From Pseudolabrys taiwanensis (GTDB lineage Bacteria; Pseudomonadota; Alphaproteobacteria; Rhizobiales; Xanthobacteraceae): a stretch of DNA of 64,000 nucleotides. Of this stretch, positions 56,827 to 64,000 are shown piece after piece (the first letter of the stretch is position 1; the number at the start of each line of letters is the position of its first letter). The translations under genes were made by a program, and so were the position numbers. The stretch is taken from NCBI RefSeq assembly GCF_003367395.1, contig NZ_CP031417.1, forward strand, positions 4,030,001-4,094,000, written 5' to 3'. The notes under the pieces were generated by a model. That model was not told the origin of the DNA, made no database searches, and was given only the letters and a program-made list of their open reading frames with translations.

Positions 56827-57819
56827 CTACTCCTCCGCCTTCAGCGGGCGCGTCAGCAGCGACTCGATGGCGGCGTCGACGCTCAGTTTGCCGGCGATCA
56901 CGGCGGCGACGGCTTCCGAGATCGGCATCTCGATATTCCTCTCGCGCGCCATCTCCAGGAGCACCGGCGCGGTGAACACGCCTTCCGCCAGCTTGCCATG
57001 CGCTGCGGTCGCCGCCGTTTCGCCTTTGCCGAGCGCGACGCCGAACGAGAAGTTGCGCGACTGCGGTGTGCCGCACGTAAGAATGAGATCGCCCAGACCA
57101 GAGAGGCCCATCATCGTCTCGGTCTTGGCGCCGCAGGCTCTGCCGAAGCGCACCAGCTCGGCAAAGCCGCGCGTCGTCATCGCGGCGAGCGCGCTCGCGC
57201 CGAGGCCGCGGCCATTGACGATGCCGGCGGCGATGGCGAGCACGTTCTTGGTGGCGCCGCCGAGCTCGACACCGCGCACGTCGCTCGAATGGTAAGGCCG
57301 GAAGGTGCCGGAATTCATCGCATGCGCCAGCGCGTGCGCGATATCGGCATCGGTGGCGGCGATGGTGACGGCGGTCGGCAGGCCGCGCGCGACGTCGGCG
57401 GCGAAGCTCGGGCCGGAGAGGATCGCCGGCACCGCCTTCGGCGCGCATTCGGCGATGATCTCGGTCATGAATTTGTGCGTGCCGTGCTCGATGCCCTTGG
57501 CGCAGGCGACCAGCGGCGTGCGATCGGCGATCAAAGGCGCGAGCGCGCCGACGACCGAGCGCAGCACCTGCGCCGGAATGACGAGCAAGATCGCCTGCGC
57601 TTGCGTCGTGTCCTTGAGCGCATGCGTGACCTTGATCTTGTCATCGAGCGTCACGCCCGGCAGATACGCGCTCTCACGCTTGGCGGCGAGCTGCGCGGCA
57701 TTGGCCGCGTCGTGCTCCCACAACACCACGTCACGTCCGGCGCGGGCGGCGGTTTGCGCCAGCGCCGTGCCCCAGGCGCCACCGCCGAGCACGGCAATGT
57801 GTTGGATATTGTCGGTCAT
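56827..57819 (-). CDS. gpsA: NAD(P)-dependent glycerol-3-phosphate dehydrogenase
   Basis: 330 aa. Makes sn-glycerol-3-phosphate for phospholipids. The Rossmann [17 protein letters not shown], the ACAKGIE word, [18 protein letters not shown] with the catalytic loop, and [20 protein letters not shown] (catalytic Lys) are all present, then [15 protein letters not shown] at 57817-57819, which overlaps the tsaD stop codon (ATGA). Usual Rhizobiales partner of tsaD. Confidence 0.96.
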   Translation of the reverse strand: MTDNIQHIAVLGGGAWGTALAQTAARAGRDVVLWEHDAANAAQLAAKRESAYLPGVTLDDKIKVTHALKDTTQAQAILLVIPAQVLRSVVGALAPLIADRTPLVACAKGIEHGTHKFMTEIIAECAPKAVPAILSGPSFAADVARGLPTAVTIAATDADIAHALAHAMNSGTFRPYHSSDVRGVELGGATKNVLAIAAGIVNGRGLGASALAAMTTRGFAELVRFGRACGAKTETMMGLSGLGDLILTCGTPQSRNFSFGVALGKGETAATAAHGKLAEGVFTAPVLLEMARERNIEMPISEAVAAVIAGKLSVDAAIESLLTRPLKAEE

Positions 57820-58889
57820 TTATATGCCGCGGTGCGTTGCGTGCGGCCCTTGGCCGAAGCGATCTCGTCGAGCGGCCACCGTGCCCGCGGCGCGACCTCC
57901 AGCGGATCGGTGATGCCGAGCGCGAGACGCTCGGCGCCGGCCCACGCGATCATGGCGCCGTTGTCGGTGCACAATTCCATCGGCGGGGCGACCAAGACGG
58001 TGCCGACTTCGAAGGCGAGGCGGTGCAGCACCTTGCGGATGGCCTGGTTGGCGGCGACGCCGCCGGCGGCGACCAGCGCGGTCGGTGCGCCATATTGCGC
58101 GCGGAAAATGCGCAGGCCGGAGCGCAGGCGGTCCTGCACGACGTCGACCACCGCCTGCTGGAACGAGGCGCACAGGTCCGACACGTCCTGGTCGGTCAGC
58201 GGAGCGATCGCCTCGGCTTCGAGACGCAATGCGGTCTTCAGGCCCGAGAACGAGAAGTCGGCATCCTTGCGATGCTGCATCGGCCGCGGCAGCGGGAAGC
58301 GGCGCGGATTGCCCCTGGTCGCTTCCTGCTCGACCTGCGGCCCGCCGGGATAGCCAAGCCCGAGTAGCTTCGCCGTCTTGTCGAAGGCTTCGCCGATGGC
58401 GTCGTCCTGCGTCGTGCCGAGCCGCACGTAATCGCCGACGCCGCGGATGGCGAGGATCTGCGTGTGACCGCCGGACGCGAGGAAAAGGCAATATGGGAAG
58501 GCGGTGTTGTCGGTGAGCCGCGCCGACAGCGCATGGGCTTCGAGGTGGTTGACGGCGACCAGAGGCTTGTTGCGCACCAGCGCGATCGACTTGGCGGTGG
58601 TAAGGCCGACGATGACGCCGCCGATCAGGCCCGGGCCGGCGGCAGCAGCGACGCCGTCCAGCTGTTCGAAGGTGACGTTTGCCTCGTCCATCGCCTGCGC
58701 GATGACGGCATCGAGCACTTCGACATGCGCGCGCGCGGCGATCTCCGGCACCACGCCGCCGAATTTCGCGTGCTCCATGACCTGGCTGAGGATGACGTTG
58801 GACAGAATCGTGCCGCGGCCGTCTTCGGCGCGCTGCACGACCGCCGCGGCGGTTTCGTCACAGGTCGTCTCGATCCCGAGAACGAGCAT
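57816..58889 (-). CDS. tsaD: tRNA N6-adenosine threonylcarbamoyltransferase TsaD
   Basis: 357 aa Kae1/Gcp ATPase that transfers the threonylcarbamoyl group to A37 of ANN-decoding tRNAs. The N-terminal [18 protein letters not shown], the metal-binding [47 protein letters not shown] and [12 protein letters not shown] are typical. The start chosen is MLVLGIETT at 58887-58889; an upstream frame extension has no likeness to the family. gpsA overlaps its stop codon. hemC is divergent, 92 bp away. Confidence 0.96.
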   Translation of the reverse strand: MLVLGIETTCDETAAAVVQRAEDGRGTILSNVILSQVMEHAKFGGVVPEIAARAHVEVLDAVIAQAMDEANVTFEQLDGVAAAAGPGLIGGVIVGLTTAKSIALVRNKPLVAVNHLEAHALSARLTDNTAFPYCLFLASGGHTQILAIRGVGDYVRLGTTQDDAIGEAFDKTAKLLGLGYPGGPQVEQEATRGNPRRFPLPRPMQHRKDADFSFSGLKTALRLEAEAIAPLTDQDVSDLCASFQQAVVDVVQDRLRSGLRIFRAQYGAPTALVAAGGVAANQAIRKVLHRLAFEVGTVLVAPPMELCTDNGAMIAWAGAERLALGITDPLEVAPRARWPLDEIASAKGRTQRTAAYK

Positions 58890-58919
58890 TCGATCCTCTA
58901 TGTCGGCCCGGTCTATTCC

Positions 58920-58947
58920 AGGCCTCTCCCCTTTCGGAGGAGGGTGC
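58920..58947. repeat. Fragment of family B repeat
   Basis: AGGCCTCTCCCCTTTCGGAGGAGGGTGC matches only the first hairpin of the family B element. It sits in the tsaD-hemC intergenic region. Confidence 0.5.
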
Positions 58948-58981
58948 ACTAAAAGGTGGCGTAACATCGAGAGGTCCCAGG

Positions 58982-59917
58982 TTGCAATCTTTGACGCAAT
59001 CCACAGCCGTTCTGCGTATCGGCACACGCGGCAGCCCGCTCGCCCTGACACAGGCGCGCATGGTCGCGGCGCGGCTCGCGGCCGCCATGCGGGTCGAGGA
59101 GACGGCGATCGAGATCGTCGTTATCCGGACGACGGGCGATGCCATCCAGGACCGGCCGTTGGCCGAGGTTGGCGGCAAGGGACTTTTCACGAAGGAAATC
59201 GAGCAAGCGCTTTTGGAAGGCCGCGTCGATGTCGCCGTGCATTCGACCAAGGACATGCCGACCTTCTCGCAGCCGGGCTTGATGCTGACCGCGTGTCTGG
59301 AGCGCGAAGATCCGCGCGATGCGTTCATCAGCCGTACGGCGCCGTCGCTCGCGCTGCTGCCGCAAGGCGCGACCCTCGGCACCGCCTCGCTGCGCCGTCA
59401 GGCGATCGCCAAGCGCCTGCGGCCCGATCTCAAGGTCGTGCCGCTGCGCGGCAATGTCGAGACGCGGCTGCGCAAGCTCGATGCCGGCGAAGTCGATGCG
59501 ACGTTGCTGGCGCTCGCGGGTTTGCGCCGGCTCGGGCTGACCGAGCACGCGACGGCGGTGATGAGCGCCGACGAATTCCTGCCAGCGGTCGGGCAGGGCG
59601 CCATCGGCATCGAAGCGCGCGAGAACGACGCGCGCACGCGCCAGGTCCTGGCGCGTATCGATCACGCCGACACCTCGGCGGCGGTGGCCTGCGAACGCGC
59701 CTTCCTCGCCGTGCTCGACGGATCGTGCAAGACGCCGATCGCCGGTCACGCGACGATCAGCGGCGACACGGTGCAATTTCGCGGCTTGATCGCGCGGCCC
59801 GATGGCACGGCCGCGCATGACATCACCGGTACCGGCCATCGCAAAGATGCGGCGGCGATCGGCGCCGATGCCGGGCGCGCGCTCAAGCATCGCGCGGGCC
59901 CCGGCTTCTTCGATTAG
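58982..59917 (+). CDS. hemC: Porphobilinogen deaminase (hydroxymethylbilane synthase)
   Basis: 311 aa. Joins four porphobilinogen units for haem. [15 protein letters not shown] at the start, the [11 protein letters not shown] word, [18 protein letters not shown] and the cofactor-binding [17 protein letters not shown] region (dipyrromethane Cys) all match. The start codon is TTG at 58982; no ATG lies close by, and GAGAGG precedes it. It opens a hemC-hemD-mitofilin-hemY cluster, divergent from tsaD. Confidence 0.96.
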   Translation: MQSLTQSTAVLRIGTRGSPLALTQARMVAARLAAAMRVEETAIEIVVIRTTGDAIQDRPLAEVGGKGLFTKEIEQALLEGRVDVAVHSTKDMPTFSQPGLMLTACLEREDPRDAFISRTAPSLALLPQGATLGTASLRRQAIAKRLRPDLKVVPLRGNVETRLRKLDAGEVDATLLALAGLRRLGLTEHATAVMSADEFLPAVGQGAIGIEARENDARTRQVLARIDHADTSAAVACERAFLAVLDGSCKTPIAGHATISGDTVQFRGLIARPDGTAAHDITGTGHRKDAAAIGADAGRALKHRAGPGFFD

Positions 59918-59966
59918 CGTCTGATCCGGACCCGGTTCCGGAGAAGCTCATGCGCAAGGAGACATG

Positions 59967-60680
59967 ATGCGCGTTGCGGTAACCCGCCCTCGAGCCGACG
60001 CCGAACGTACGGCAACTGCGTTGCGTGACGAGGGACACGAGGTGCTGGTCGCGCCGTTGATGCGCGTCGAACCGATCGCCGCCGAGCTCGATGGCGATTG
60101 GAGCGCCGTTATCATCACCAGCGCCAATGCGCCGGAAGCGATCGCGGACAATCCGGCCGCGCCGGCATTGTACAAGTTGAAACTCTTTGCGGTGGGCGAC
60201 CGCAGCGCGGAAGCGGCGCAGGCAGCCGGTTTCGGCGATGTGGAGTCGGCCGGCGGCGACGCGCGCGCTCTCGTCAGCCTTATCGTTCAACGCCATGGCG
60301 GCGCTGCATTGCCGTTGCTTTATCTCGCGGGTGAAGATCGCGCGGCCGATGTCGTCGGCGAACTGGCCGCGCATGGCGTCAAAGCCGAGATGCGCGTGGT
60401 CTACCGCGCCGTCACCGCGCCTTTTCCTGACGATCTGATCGAAGCGCTGCGCGCCGATGAGATCGATGCGGTGCTTCATTACTCCCGCCGCAGCGCCGAC
60501 AACTACGTCGCTGGCGCCGCAGCCGCGAACATCATGGAAGCCGCGCTCAAGCCACGCCATATTTGCCTGGCCGAATCCGCCGCGGCGCCGTTGGTGAAGG
60601 CCGGTGCCGTCCAAGTTGCCATCGCCGCGCATCCGGACGAGGGATCGCTGCTCGCGCTCCTCGCGCCGTCACGTCCCTGA
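59967..60680 (+). CDS. hemD: Uroporphyrinogen-III synthase
   Basis: 237 aa. Closes and inverts ring D of hydroxymethylbilane. Sequence conservation in this family is low, but the opening RVAVTRPRADAERTATALRDEGHEVLVAPLM, ITSANA and FAVGDRSAEAAQAAGF match, as does the place between hemC and the mitofilin gene. AAGGAG lies 5 bases before the second of two adjacent ATG codons (59967), so that start is preferred over 59964. Confidence 0.92.
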   Translation: MRVAVTRPRADAERTATALRDEGHEVLVAPLMRVEPIAAELDGDWSAVIITSANAPEAIADNPAAPALYKLKLFAVGDRSAEAAQAAGFGDVESAGGDARALVSLIVQRHGGAALPLLYLAGEDRAADVVGELAAHGVKAEMRVVYRAVTAPFPDDLIEALRADEIDAVLHYSRRSADNYVAGAAAANIMEAALKPRHICLAESAAAPLVKAGAVQVAIAAHPDEGSLLALLAPSRP

Positions 60681-60762
60681 CATGCGAAGTCATTGGCGCC
60701 CTTGCGCCATTTGCGTTATTGCCTGATTGCGGGTGGGTAGATTCAGGCACCAGGAGACCGCC

Positions 60763-62046
60763 ATGGCAGATGATGAGACGGCGTCCGATGGTGCGCCCCG
60801 CCGCAAGCGCGAGGCGCCGACCATCGACCTCACCGCCAAGGACATGACGCCGCCGGCGCCCGAGCCGTCGCCTGCCGACGCTGCCGCCAGTGAGGCGCCG
60901 CCGCCGGAAGAACCGGCGTCCGCCGCGGCCGATGCCGAGCCCGCGCCTGAAACCGCGGGCCCTGTTGCGCCGTCCGCATGGCCGCGTTTGATCGGCGCCG
61001 GTGCTGCCGGCGGCGTTATCGCCGCGGCCGTCTTCGGCGCGCTTTGGTATGGCGGCGTCTTGCCGTCCGCGACCGTCGGCAACGATGCCGGCGCGCAGAT
61101 CGCGGCGCTGCAGCAGCAGATAGATGCCTTGCGCAATCGGCCCGCCGCGCAAGCCGATACGCGCACCATCGATGCGGTCACACAGCGCGTCAGCAAAATC
61201 GAGGATGCGCTGAAGACGACGCCGGCGGGTGACACGAACGTCGCCGAACGATTGACCGCCGCCGAGAACGCGATGAAGTCGCTCGGCGTTACGCTCGCCG
61301 CATTGAATCAGCGCAACGACGATGCGTCGGCCAATGCCGCGCGTGCGCGTGAGCAGGCCGACGCCGCGGAGAAGGCGGTGACGCAGTTGCGCGGTAGCGT
61401 GCAGGACGTGGCGCGCGATGCATCGTCGGCCGTCACGCCGGCGCAGATCGATGCGCTGACGCAGCGTCTGGCCGCGCTCGAGCAGACGACGAAGACGGCG
61501 CATGCCGACATCGACAAGGCTGTCGCCAGCGAAAAGACGACGCGCCTCGCGCTTGCCGCGTCGGCTCTCCGCACGGCCGTCGTCACCGGCGCTCCCTTCG
61601 CCGGCCAACTGGCGCAGGCCAAGTCGCTCGGTGCGCCGGAGCGCTATCTCGCGCCGTTGTCGCCGTTCGCTTCGACGGGCGTGCCGAGTGCCGCCGCGCT
61701 GGCTCAGGAACTCCGTGCACAATTGCCGCAAATGGCCAAGCTCGCCGGCGCGCAGGCGCCGGCTGGCGGCTTTCTCGAACGCTTGCAGGCCAATGCCAGC
61801 AAGCTCGTGAAGATCACGCCGGTCGATGCGCCGGCCGGCGACGATGTGTCCGCGGTGCTGGCACGGCTCGAAGTCGCGGCCGCGCATGCGGATATCGCCG
61901 CCGCGCTCATCGATCTCGGCAAGCTGCCGGAAACCGTGCGCGCGCCCGCGCAGGGCTTCATCGATAAAGCGAAAGCGCGCGAGGCAGCGCTCGCGGGCAC
62001 GCGCGATTTGGCCGCCGATACGATGCGCGCGCTCGGCACGCGGTGA
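60763..62046 (+). CDS. Mitofilin (Mic60)-family membrane protein, COG4223
   Basis: 427 aa. A Pro/Ala/Glu-rich N-terminus, one membrane helix near residues 83-105 ([22 protein letters not shown]), a long coiled-coil (about 115-270), and a C-terminal helical domain (ASALRTAVVTGAPFAGQLAQAKSL) that matches the mitofilin signature. Alphaproteobacterial Mic60 is the ancestor of the protein that shapes mitochondrial cristae junctions and lies in the same hem gene cluster. AGGAG precedes the ATG at 60763. Confidence 0.88.
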   Translation: MADDETASDGAPRRKREAPTIDLTAKDMTPPAPEPSPADAAASEAPPPEEPASAAADAEPAPETAGPVAPSAWPRLIGAGAAGGVIAAAVFGALWYGGVLPSATVGNDAGAQIAALQQQIDALRNRPAAQADTRTIDAVTQRVSKIEDALKTTPAGDTNVAERLTAAENAMKSLGVTLAALNQRNDDASANAARAREQADAAEKAVTQLRGSVQDVARDASSAVTPAQIDALTQRLAALEQTTKTAHADIDKAVASEKTTRLALAASALRTAVVTGAPFAGQLAQAKSLGAPERYLAPLSPFASTGVPSAAALAQELRAQLPQMAKLAGAQAPAGGFLERLQANASKLVKITPVDAPAGDDVSAVLARLEVAAAHADIAAALIDLGKLPETVRAPAQGFIDKAKAREAALAGTRDLAADTMRALGTR

Positions 62047-62053
62047 GGCAATC

Positions 62054-63607
62054 ATGATCCGTGTCGTCGTCTTCCTCGTTGCTGTCGCGCTGGTTGCCAC
62101 CGGCGTCGTCTGGTTCGCCGATCGTCCCGGCGACATCGTCCTCACCTGGATGGGCTATCGCATCGAGACGTCGCTGCTGGTCGCGGCGCTCGCGCTTATC
62201 GTTCTGGTCATCGCGTTGATGATCGCCTGGTCGATCCTGCGCGCGATCCTGCGTTCACCGGAGCAGATGTCGCTGTTCTTCCGCCATCGCCGCGCGATGA
62301 AAGGCCATGGCGCCATCACGCGCGGCCTCATCGCCATCGGTGCCGGCGATCAGAAGCTGGCCCGGCGTGCCGCGGACGATGCCGCGCGTCTGTCGCCGAA
62401 CGAAGCGCTGACGTTGCTGCTCAATGCCCAGGCGGCGCAATTGTCCGGCGATGCCGCCGCCGCCGAGCGCGCCTTCCGCGAGATGGCGCGGCGCGACGAC
62501 ACCAAGCTTCTCGGTTTGCGCGGGCTCTACATCGAAGCGCAGCGCCGGCACGACGCCGTCACCGCGCGCCGTGTCGCCGAGGAAGCCGCGCGCGCCGCCC
62601 CGGCGCTGACCTGGGCCACGCAGGCGGTGCTGGAAGATCGCTGTGCGGTGTCGGATTGGAGCGGGGCGCTCGATGCGCTCGAGGCCACCAAGCCGGCGAT
62701 GGACAAGGCGGACTACCGCCGCAAGCGCGCGGTGCTGCTGACCGCGCGCGCCATCGCGCTCGGCGATACGCAGCGCGACACGGCACGCGAAAGCGTGCTG
62801 GAGGCGGTGAAGCTTGCACCCGATCTGGTGCCGGCGGCGGCGCTGGCCGGCCGGCGCCTGAGTGAGGCCGGCGAACAGCGCAAGGCCCGGCGCATACTCG
62901 AACATGCCTGGGAAATCAGCCCGCATCCCGATCTGGCCGCCGCCTACGCCGATCTGCGGCTCGGCGATTCTGCGCGCGAGCGCCTGGCCCGGATGCAGAA
63001 GCTCGCCGACAAGGTGCCCGGTCAGCGCGAGGGTGCGCTGGCGCTGGCGCGCGCCGCGCTGGACGCCAAGGAGTTCGCCACCGCCCGCCAGGCGCTCGCG
63101 CCCTATCTGTCGGCACCGACGCGGCGTGTGGCGACGTTGATGGCCGAAATCGAGGAAGCGGAGCACGGAGATACCGGCCGGGTGCGGGAATGGATGGGCC
63201 GGGCCATGCGCGCCGCCGGCGATCCCGTCTGGACGGCGGACGGCGTGGTGTCGGATCGCTGGCTGCCGGTGACGCCGAACGGCCGGTTGGACGGCTTTGC
63301 GTGGCGGGTGCCGCTGGCGGAGCTTGGGGGCAGCCGCGACGTGATCGAGGTGGTGGCGCCGGCGCCGGCGCCGGCGTCGGCGCCGCCCGCTCCCCCGGTG
63401 GAGATCGCGCCGCCGGCCGCCGAACAGCCCAAGGATGCGCCGCCTGCGCCGGAGGCCAAGGCCGCCAAGCCCAAGATTCCGCCGGCCGAAGCCGTCATCC
63501 CGCTGGTCCACGCGCCGGACGATCCGGGCCCGGACGGCGCGGCCGACGGCGACCTGACGGAACCGGGGACTTCGGGCGAGGCCTGGCGCCTGCGTCAAAG
63601 GCTGTAG
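62054..63607 (+). CDS. hemY: HemY-family TPR membrane protein
   Basis: 517 aa. Two N-terminal membrane helices (VVVFLVAVALVATGVVWFA; LVAALALIVLVIALMIAWSIL) bracket WFADRPGDIVLTWMGYRIETS, the HemY_N signature. Ala-rich TPR-like repeats follow (about residues 95-390), then a Pro/Ala-rich tail. HemY has a suspected role in haem synthesis or its coordination. It starts 7 bp after the mitofilin stop codon; hemCD-mitofilin-hemY is likely one operon. Typical length is nearer 450; the surplus is the tail. Confidence 0.92.
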   Translation: MIRVVVFLVAVALVATGVVWFADRPGDIVLTWMGYRIETSLLVAALALIVLVIALMIAWSILRAILRSPEQMSLFFRHRRAMKGHGAITRGLIAIGAGDQKLARRAADDAARLSPNEALTLLLNAQAAQLSGDAAAAERAFREMARRDDTKLLGLRGLYIEAQRRHDAVTARRVAEEAARAAPALTWATQAVLEDRCAVSDWSGALDALEATKPAMDKADYRRKRAVLLTARAIALGDTQRDTARESVLEAVKLAPDLVPAAALAGRRLSEAGEQRKARRILEHAWEISPHPDLAAAYADLRLGDSARERLARMQKLADKVPGQREGALALARAALDAKEFATARQALAPYLSAPTRRVATLMAEIEEAEHGDTGRVREWMGRAMRAAGDPVWTADGVVSDRWLPVTPNGRLDGFAWRVPLAELGGSRDVIEVVAPAPAPASAPPAPPVEIAPPAAEQPKDAPPAPEAKAAKPKIPPAEAVIPLVHAPDDPGPDGAADGDLTEPGTSGEAWRLRQRL

Positions 63608-63680
63608 TAACGGGGTCTCAATCCCTCCGGCGTATTGCTTGCCAAGGCGGGCCCGCGCCGATAGTAGTGGCCTCGCTTCA

Positions 63681-63755
63681 GCCGACGTAGCTCAGCGGTA
63701 GAGCATCCGCTTCGTAAGCGGGTGGTCGGGGGTTCAAATCCCTCCGTCGGCACCA
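63681..63755 (+). tRNA. tRNA-Thr (CGT)
   Basis: Acceptor GCCGACG (63681-63687) pairs with CGTCGGC (63745-63751), then A and encoded CCA. D-arm GCTC/GAGC, anticodon loop TTCGTAA with anticodon CGT, T-loop GGTTCAAATCC. The following 210 bp hold no gene or integrase remnant. Confidence 0.97.
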
Positions 63756-63965
63756 ATCTTCGCGGCCCATGCCGCCTCGATCGGCAAGCCAGCCTCTCGG
63801 ACGAAACGATTCGACTGGCATCCGCGCACCGAAGGTGTGGGCGCATCCCATATCAGTTGGTGACAGTCTTCATCTTGTCATTTTCTCAAATCTCCGCGCT
63901 CGCTATGATTCCGAATCACGGGTGCGTTTTATTGCCCGCTGTTTCCTCTTTCGAGAGAGCCGCAT

Positions 63966-64000
63966 ATGGCCAGACCCGCAGTGATTCTCGTCGGTGCCGA
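63966..64000 (+). CDS. Start of an unidentified gene, cut by the window edge
   Basis: Only MARPAVILVGA can be read. GAGAGAG precedes the ATG at 63966. A leading beta-strand followed by VGA is often seen at the start of P-loop or Rossmann proteins, but with 11 residues no family can be assigned. Confidence 0.4.
   Translation, partial: MARPAVILVGA

Noticed and set aside
63756..63965. A genomic island inserted at tRNA-Thr
   Set aside because: No integrase, no repeated tRNA 3' end and no change in base use were seen in the short stretch available.

Overview
The window reads as chromosomal DNA of an alphaproteobacterium of the order Hyphomicrobiales (Rhizobiales), probably near Bradyrhizobium, Rhodoplanes or Pseudolabrys. 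The reasons are the GC-rich coding style, the mnmE-mnmG-rsmG-parA-parB order, the 1602-residue NAD-glutamate dehydrogenase, the hemC-hemD-mitofilin-hemY cluster, and small Rhizobiales-type families (DUF3551, Trm112-like, DUF2927). The genus is inference. No prophage, insertion sequence, integrase, CRISPR array or rRNA was seen. Two tRNA genes (Gly-GCC, Thr-CGT) are present.

Region 1-7.2 kb is the chromosome-partition and tRNA-modification block, all on the minus strand: mnmE, mnmG, rsmG, parA and the start of parB. Between mnmE and mnmG lies about 1.47 kb with no convincing gene, and a perfect 16-bp parS palindrome sits near each end of it. The G domain of mnmE carries an AT-rich in-frame insert unlike anything around it. 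Two perfect hairpins separate parA from parB.

Region 7.4-20.9 kb holds a small zinc-ribbon protein, an MCE/auxiliary-lipoprotein fusion, a secreted protein, a cyclase-family hydrolase, a type-B carboxylesterase, an unknown membrane protein with a duplicated domain, an SSP411-type thioredoxin-fold protein, an MFS permease, exonuclease III, and a TauE-type exporter with its putative regulators. Region 21-31 kb starts with the nitrogen module (two P-II genes and amtB, with a sigma-54-like promoter). It continues with DUF2927, tesB, a ubiquinone hydroxylase, a glutathione transferase, Trm112, a LON-domain protein, a CnoX-like thioredoxin, a prolyl-tRNA editing protein and tRNA-Gly.

Region 31-42.3 kb is accessory: a marR-membrane protein-MFS operon behind a 32-bp dyad, an MFS/LysR divergent pair, ethanolamine ammonia-lyase eutBC, an FMN reductase, a 3-hydroxyacyl-CoA dehydrogenase family protein, gamma-glutamyltranspeptidase and an AhpD-like protein. 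Region 42.5-64 kb is mostly housekeeping: NAD-GDH, purH, heparinase-like protein, rsmB, two tandem L,D-transpeptidases, acs, an EVE-domain protein, gpsA, tsaD, hemC, hemD, the mitofilin-family protein, hemY, tRNA-Thr and the first codons of another gene. Eutylation of ethanolamine nitrogen is not implied; rather eutBC, amtB/P-II, GDH and ggt together suggest an organism that draws on several organic and inorganic nitrogen sources.

Many intergenic gaps are filled by three families of short imperfect palindromes, described as repeats A, B and C. In one case the repeat appears to supply the ribosome-binding site of the next gene (ggt).
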